A stretch of 40,686 bases of DNA, taken from NCBI GenBank assembly GCA_905250885.1, contig CAJNOQ010000814.1:1-40686 (forward strand), read 5' to 3'. The DNA is from Didymodactylos carnosus. Lineage: Eukaryota > Rotifera > Eurotatoria > Philodinida > Philodinidae. Shown here piece after piece: positions 35,576-40,686 of this stretch (positions are counted from its first letter, which is position 1; each line of letters opens with the position of its first letter). The notes beneath the pieces were generated by a model, which was given only the letters and a program-made list of their open reading frames with translations, had not been told where the DNA came from and searched no databases. A program made the position numbers and the translations under genes.

Positions 35576-36304
35576 TAAACAATAGAAGTAGAAACATATA
35601 TAATAAGAATTGGTGACTATATGTTTATGTATCATCCGAGACTGTTCGAGAATGGAGAGGATCCATGGTACAAAAGAAAGGAACAAATACTCAGAAACTC
35701 TTTACTTCTTCGTCGTAAAACTTGGATATGAGTTTATCGGCATTAGTTAATACTCGCCACTTCACTCCAATTAGTACAGTTTGAACTTTATCGGGTAATT
35801 TTGGATCATGATTATGATTTGTGGCACTGGGTTTTGTAATCGCATCATTTTTCAAAATTCATTAACACGAGAACAAGATTTGAGTGTACAGACGTATACT
35901 GACGAGGCATTCTGATTTTCACGTTTTAACCGATATAAGTAATAATATAAAATTCCTACTTCACCTTTTTGAGCTTTTGACCAAGTAAAGTTTGTACCCA
36001 TAGTTTTAAATAAAGTATGACTTTTGTCTCCATACTTCCAAATTTATATTATCAATAATACAGAACTCATGATCAAATTTTGCAACGATTAATCATGTTA
36101 TTAAATATTGTTTTGCGAGAAATAATGTTTAGGATATGTTTTACTGATTATTAATCAAAACTAATCATTCTTCTCTGGGAGTTGATTCTTATTCTGAGGT
36201 TCGTCTATTACTATAGATATTGGCTTTTTAAGTACAGCTACGTATTATTTATAAACATATAGTCACCAATTCTTATTATATATGTTTTCACTTGTATTGT
36301 TTAG
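35576..36304. mobile_element. TIR-bounded element carrying a FLYWCH remnant
   Basis: Roughly 58 bases at 35576-35634 recur inverted at 36246-36304. A central block of 34 bases, containing AAGAATTGGTGACTATATG, is identical between the arms. The enclosed 610 bases hold a broken minus-strand FLYWCH coding remnant. FLYWCH fingers accompany MULE-type transposases in many animals, which makes a decayed MULE-like element plausible. No target-site duplication was established. Confidence 0.7.
35691..36043 (-). pseudogene. FLYWCH-type zinc-finger coding remnant
   Basis: Reading from 36043 downwards, one open frame contains MGTNFTWSKAQKGEVG and YLYRLKRENQNASS, followed by YVCTLKSC. A frameshift near 35855 leads into a second frame with TNHNHDPKLPD and a C-terminal stop at 35691-35693. 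Aromatic residues, two Cys and an HNH pair in this order match the FLYWCH finger. One frameshift and no start in good context mark it as broken. It sits inside matching TIRs, so it is probably a transposon protein fragment. Confidence 0.6.
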
Positions 36305-36388
36305 TAGAAAATTTAAAGTTAAAGTTCAATGACCTTCCTCAAACCTTATCAGCAGAACACCATCATCATGAAACAAGTTATTGAATTT

Positions 36389-36880
36389 AAATATCTTGAC
36401 TGCATGTTCACATCAAAGTTATCATTTGATCCCTATCTTAAAACAAATAATCACGAAAATCAATCAAAGTCTAAACAAAATGAAATGGTTAAGAAGTAGA
36501 AAATTAGTTTCATTACATTCGGATACAGTGTTGATGTATGCATTCGATTTCTTACCATTTTACGTGTTCTTATCATCAACGCAAAAAACAGGTTGAACAG
36601 TCTTCGTCGACACATTGTTAGTATGGTCTACAATATTCATAGTTTTCTACCTCATCTACTTTTAAATATAACAAATGTAAAACCGTTAGAATAAGGAGTA
36701 GTTGATTTAGCTAGAAAATGGTGGAATAAATTTGGAAATAATGAAATTCAAAATTTATCATTAATGAGTGAACTAGATACATCAATGTTACTTGCAAGTC
36801 ATTATGTAATAAAAATAAATCCTATTTCAGGATTATCAAGAGGAAGTCCTAATAAAAGACTGGTGTATCTGCTTGGCTAG
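36389..36880 (+). pseudogene. Unidentified protein pseudogene with two in-frame stops
   Basis: One frame runs for 164 codons with only two internal stops, TAG at 36497-36499 and TAA at 36692-36694. A random sequence this AT-rich should have about ten or more. Its composition is protein-like, with segments such as FGYSVDVCIRFLTILRV, SMVYNIHSFLPHLLLNIT and LARKWWNKFGNNE. I do not recognise the family. It lies between the FLYWCH element and the ART gene and may be another relic of local gene turnover. Confidence 0.45.
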
Positions 36881-37577
36881 AATAAAATAAACAAAACTAT
36901 ATGCACTGTATCTAATCCATCATAACTATTTTCGATTTTCTTCTTTCGTTTTTTTGTTTTTGTTTTAAACTACTTGTCATCTATAGATTGTGAGCTGTAC
37001 ATCAGTCTATTCTTGTGTGTACCCATTGTGTTCTTTCTTCTCTTATTTCATTTGTTCCCATGAGGATTATTCATTTTTTTAACATTTATACAACTCATTA
37101 TATTCTTTTTAGTCTTGCGCAGGGTTTCCGATTGTTCTCAGAGATGGAAGGGGCTAAACAATTTTCTTTGCGAAAAGTGGTTGATCAAAAGACGTTTTCT
37201 AAATTTTTGGCAGAAAGTTGCTTGTAGAAAAATGTCAAAGATTTTGCTGGAAAGTCCAAAAATGTTTTTAGGAAATGACAGTTCCCTGCTCCCCCTGCTT
37301 GATCGGGAAGCCTGGTCTTGCCGATTTGTCTAAGTTTAGTTAAACAAATATTTTTATTTTATTTACAGTGAAAATATTCAGATGAAATAAGCACTGAAAT
37401 AGTTTTTAAAAAGAACCGACAGACATCATATGATCTATCTTTACTTTACTGATGTTTAAGAATCATTAAAAAAGAAAACAAATTCGTTAGTGTCACAATA
37501 ATTAGCCAAATACCATCAAGATTTATTTAACCGTCCTTGTTTATTATTTAAATTATTTCAATACGCTGAATATCATC
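36881..37577. other. Spacer before the 3' end of the ART gene
   Basis: The region is AT-rich and includes the probable 3' UTR of the minus-strand ART gene. Short plus-strand frames at 37015-37333 overlap one another and show no motif. Nothing else is seen. Confidence 0.5.
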
Positions 37578-40500
37578 TTAAATTTTTTGGCCCACTTGTT
37601 TACTGCATATATCATACATCTCTTTTAAATCCTCGTATACTTTTAACTGTTCGAAGCTTAAGCCAGGTATATTGTGTATAGCACGAATGTCATTTGGATT
37701 ACATGGCAAAGAATTTTCAAATATTTTTAACGCTTTTTGAGAATATTGTAATGCTGACAAGTAATTACCAGTTGAAGAACACATCTTCGTAATATTTTTA
37801 TAGATCTTTAACGCCTTGTCATAGTTGATGAATGCTAAATCAGACTTTTTCGCTTTATTATAGATATCGCCAATACTATAGTAGCATTTGGCAACATCTA
37901 AATCGCGATCAGCATCTTTTGTTAACGTGCTGTAGATATATAACGCTATATTGAGATAGTCATTAGCTAGTTTAATATTACCGTTTGTGAAATGTACCAA
38001 ACCAACTTGAATGAAACTCCGAGCAATCAAAGGATGAACTAGTGATAGTGATCTATTTTTAATAAAATCTAAAGCTTTGTAGTAATAGTGCAATGCTTGT
38101 TTGAAATCTTTTTTTTGTTCAGCTATTTGACCAAGACCGTTATAACATTCAATCGTTAATTTTGGTGCATATTCGTATTCGTCGGGTTCACTTAGTACTC
38201 GTTTAATAAATGACTCAGCTTTATTATATTCACCCATTTTAAAAAGAAGATGAAACAATGTTAGAAGATTTGTTTCGTCATCAATTTTATTTTGTTTAAA
38301 ATAAATGCTCGTCAAATTATAATCATCGAATTCCAAATCAACATAAGGATGATGCTCACGATCATAGCCGACATTTTTAATTCGAAATACACTACCTAGC
38401 ATAAATAAGATCTCGTTTCCATTCGGAATCGTGCTTAAACATGATATATCAGCAAATGGTTTTGTTGTCGCATTTTGATTGACTTTTATGTTGAATAATA
38501 CTGGTTGAAAATTTCTTGATTTTGTAGCAGTCTGCACAAATAATATTGCTTGTTGTTGATTTCTACTTGTAGAAAGAAAGCTATTCATTGATATAAATCC
38601 TCCTATACTATTTTTGATTCGATCCAGTTCATCATTTGATATTATTTGTCCACGATAGAAGGTTATTGAATTAGTTATATCACGAAGCCCGTATTCTTGC
38701 GCAAGTTTTAATTGGTCATAAATGTCATGGATAAGAAAACGAAATTCAAATAAAAAATCAATGTTTTTTATACTCAAAGCTTTGTTCAAAAGACGATAAA
38801 TACAACATTCTTTGGTGTACCAACGAACAGCATTCGTTGAAAAATGTGTTCGTGCAAATTCATCAATGATTTCTAATTCTTTTGGATCATCTTTATAATT
38901 TTGTTTTAACTTGCACACAAGTTTAGTAACACTTGCGTATTTCTTCTCATCACTATATTTTAATCGTAATAGAGTATCAATGAACAATTGAAACCACATA
39001 AACTCAGCATTTTCTTTATCAAGATTTATCACAGATCCGTCTGTTGGTTGCTGCTCTGAACGAACATAGATATTCAATGGTAGTGTATCATCAAATTTAT
39101 TACGTTGATGTTGATCAGTTTGTATTCTGCTAACCAACTCACTCGGGTTACAAATCACTTTGTTTATCTAAAAGAATCAAGATAGTTTGTCACTGCTGGT
39201 TTTATTGTTTCCAGATGTTATTCAAACTTATCCTTTACTTTAGGATATTCTTCGGACCACTTTTCGTGGAGGAGTTTATTTTGACAGTAAATATAGATGG
39301 CAGCCATCTGTGGTAAAGCATGTATAGCTGGAATTACTATTTGACCAAGTCTGCCCGATACGACTAAAACAATTTTTTCTTGTTTAGCTTTTTGAATATA
39401 TTCTTTACATTCAGCTTCCTTATTAAACATCTTTAGGCAGTTAATGACGGTTCGCAATTTCTCTTGTGTAAGTTTATTATCATTTGTTTGTTGAACGTTT
39501 TCATCCAACCATAACAGAGAAAGTGTTTCCAAATTCAGATCATCTTCCCAGGAAAACCAAGTCTGACGTTCTGGTACAATAGATGATACATCATGACCTT
39601 GATCATATTTTTTGATTTTAGCAAAACAAGTCGGTAAAGATGATGGATTATCACCTGAAAGGAAAAAACATCAACAGATCAGCCATTGCGTGTCAACTAA
39701 TGACTGTGTAGAACTAATATAACAAGCATAACTAAAATCCCAGTGGATATTCTGATTTTCCGTCAGTTTAGATATTTACTATTCGAAGGACTACGGGCTG
39801 TTGAATATGGTAAACTTAAGGTCCCCTCAAACTTATTTTGTGTTTTTCTCAAGGCTGATTTTTAGCTTCAGGGTTTTCGCCACGCACAGAAATTCTCGGT
39901 AACGATACATCGAAGAAAGAAATTGTTTTTTGATTTGTAGATAACACCAATAGCTAGGAGTTGACAGAGTCCGATTTTCAATATATGCTTCTATTTTTTA
40001 TAGAAATGCGGATTTCTAAGAAACTTTCTTAGGATTTTTCAGACTTTAACATCCTGTTAAGCACCAGAAATCAGCAGATGAGAAATTCAAAAATAGCGCT
40101 CTGTCAACTCCTAGGCATAGGTGTTTACTGCAAAACAAAAGCAGCCCGAGCTCTCTATCATTTATCTGGACTGAGAATTCTTATGCGTGGTAGAAGCCTG
40201 TTTTGGACCTTTCTTGTGGCGCCCTCTCGCGAACAGTTGCTAGTGACGCCAAACAAATTTCATTAGCACATTTTGACATGATCAGCATTTCCTGACAGTC
40301 TGGTTCAGATCAGACCTACCTGGGATCGCGTAGATTTCTAATCCGGAAGGAGGACTTAATAGGATTTTGGCTGTGTTTAACCAATTGTTTGGATTAATCG
40401 GTATTGTTTCTTGTTCCACCGGGGAATTACTGAAATAAACGATTAACGTTAATAAGTTTAGTGACAGCTATTCATTCTGCGATAAGTCTAAAGCAAATTA

Positions 40501-40599
40501 CCTGAAATGGAACAATAGTATGTTTTGATTGTTTAGAAATTTGGACTAGAAAAGCAGGAAACTAAGGAAAGGAAATGGATTTACTAATCTACAAGTCAT
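37578..40599 (-). CDS. NAD-dependent ADP-ribosyltransferase with C-terminal TPR repeats
   Basis: Supported exons are 40429-40320, 39654-39239 and 39167-37578. A small 5' exon (about 40546-40503) and a Met at 40599 are tentative; together they would give about 724 residues. The N-terminal module (INPNNWL, SSIVPERQTWFSWEDD, VVSGRLGQIVIPAIH) is a bdelloid-type domain of unknown function. The ART domain carries FYRGQ (Arg, codon 38654-38652), FLSTS (Ser) and NGNEILFMLGSVFRI. At least four TPR-like repeats follow, such as ALHYYYKALDFI and AFINYDKALKIY. The last repeat looks internally shortened. The family transfers ADP-ribose from NAD to proteins via an R-S-ExE triad, and TPRs usually bind partners. 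Here the first Glu of ExE is Gly (codon 38418-38420), so arginine transfer may be lost. The junction between exons 2 and 3 is ambiguous (see findings). No signal peptide is evident, so a cytosolic location is likely. Confidence 0.82.
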
Positions 40600-40686
40600 T
40601 GCAATAGTGAAATTTTATACCATGTGAATGATCGGCTATTACTTGCTATTCACTATTTTGGACGTAAAGCCTTTTACATTAGAAGA
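40600..40686. other. Right edge, upstream of the ART gene
   Basis: This is 87 bases beyond the tentative ART start. If the true first exon lies outside the window, this would be intron sequence. No feature was recognised. Confidence 0.3.

Noticed and set aside
37015..37333. Overlapping plus-strand frames before the ART gene
   Set aside because: Two frames overlap with no motif in either, and the region is better explained as 3' flank of the minus-strand gene.

Overview
The window is an AT-rich metazoan nuclear segment, most likely from a bdelloid rotifer. I infer this from many short introns (mostly 45-75 nt, GT-AG), an ADP-ribosyltransferase-TPR protein of a type strongly expanded in bdelloids, AG splice acceptors 0-9 nt upstream of most start codons (consistent with spliced-leader trans-splicing), and small hairpin and TIR elements between compact genes. 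No database search was possible, so the assignment rests on pattern recognition.

Layout. (1) 1-514: hairpin repeats at the left edge. (2) 515-6917 (+): a 20-exon SLC5 sodium-coupled transporter, 657 aa as modelled. Its intron 8 is swollen to 2.38 kb by a TIR-bounded element that carries a nested foldback. (3) 7698-8815 (-): a four-exon C2orf69-type serine-hydrolase-like gene (304 aa), tail-to-tail with the transporter. (4) 12334-15254 (-) and 20002-24513 (+): two full-length CTCF paralogues (666 and 662 aa), head-to-head across 4.7 kb. (5) 24514-30746: a gene-free island of small transposable elements, including a hAT-type MITE with a perfect 8-bp target duplication, a CTTAAGT-rich TIR element and several large foldbacks. 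(6) 30747-33280 (+): a four-exon SLC46-type transporter (509 aa). (7) 33281-37577: a graveyard with a 165-bp copy of the neighbouring ART gene, a TIR element holding a broken FLYWCH finger, and an unidentified pseudogene. (8) 37578-about 40599 (-): an ADP-ribosyltransferase with C-terminal TPRs, whose first exons are uncertain.

The most noteworthy system is the CTCF pair. Both copies keep all eleven finger positions, conserved recognition helices in fingers 3-7, and the YDF motif that in vertebrate CTCF contacts cohesin. They differ in introns, termini, the finger 10-11 linker and the integrity of finger 7. This suggests an old local inverted duplication followed by divergence of a genome-architecture factor. 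The other genes are housekeeping transporters and enzymes with no evident shared pathway.

The exon models of the SLC5, C2orf69, CTCF-A, CTCF-B and SLC46 genes were checked by hand: splice phases agree at every junction and total lengths are multiples of three.
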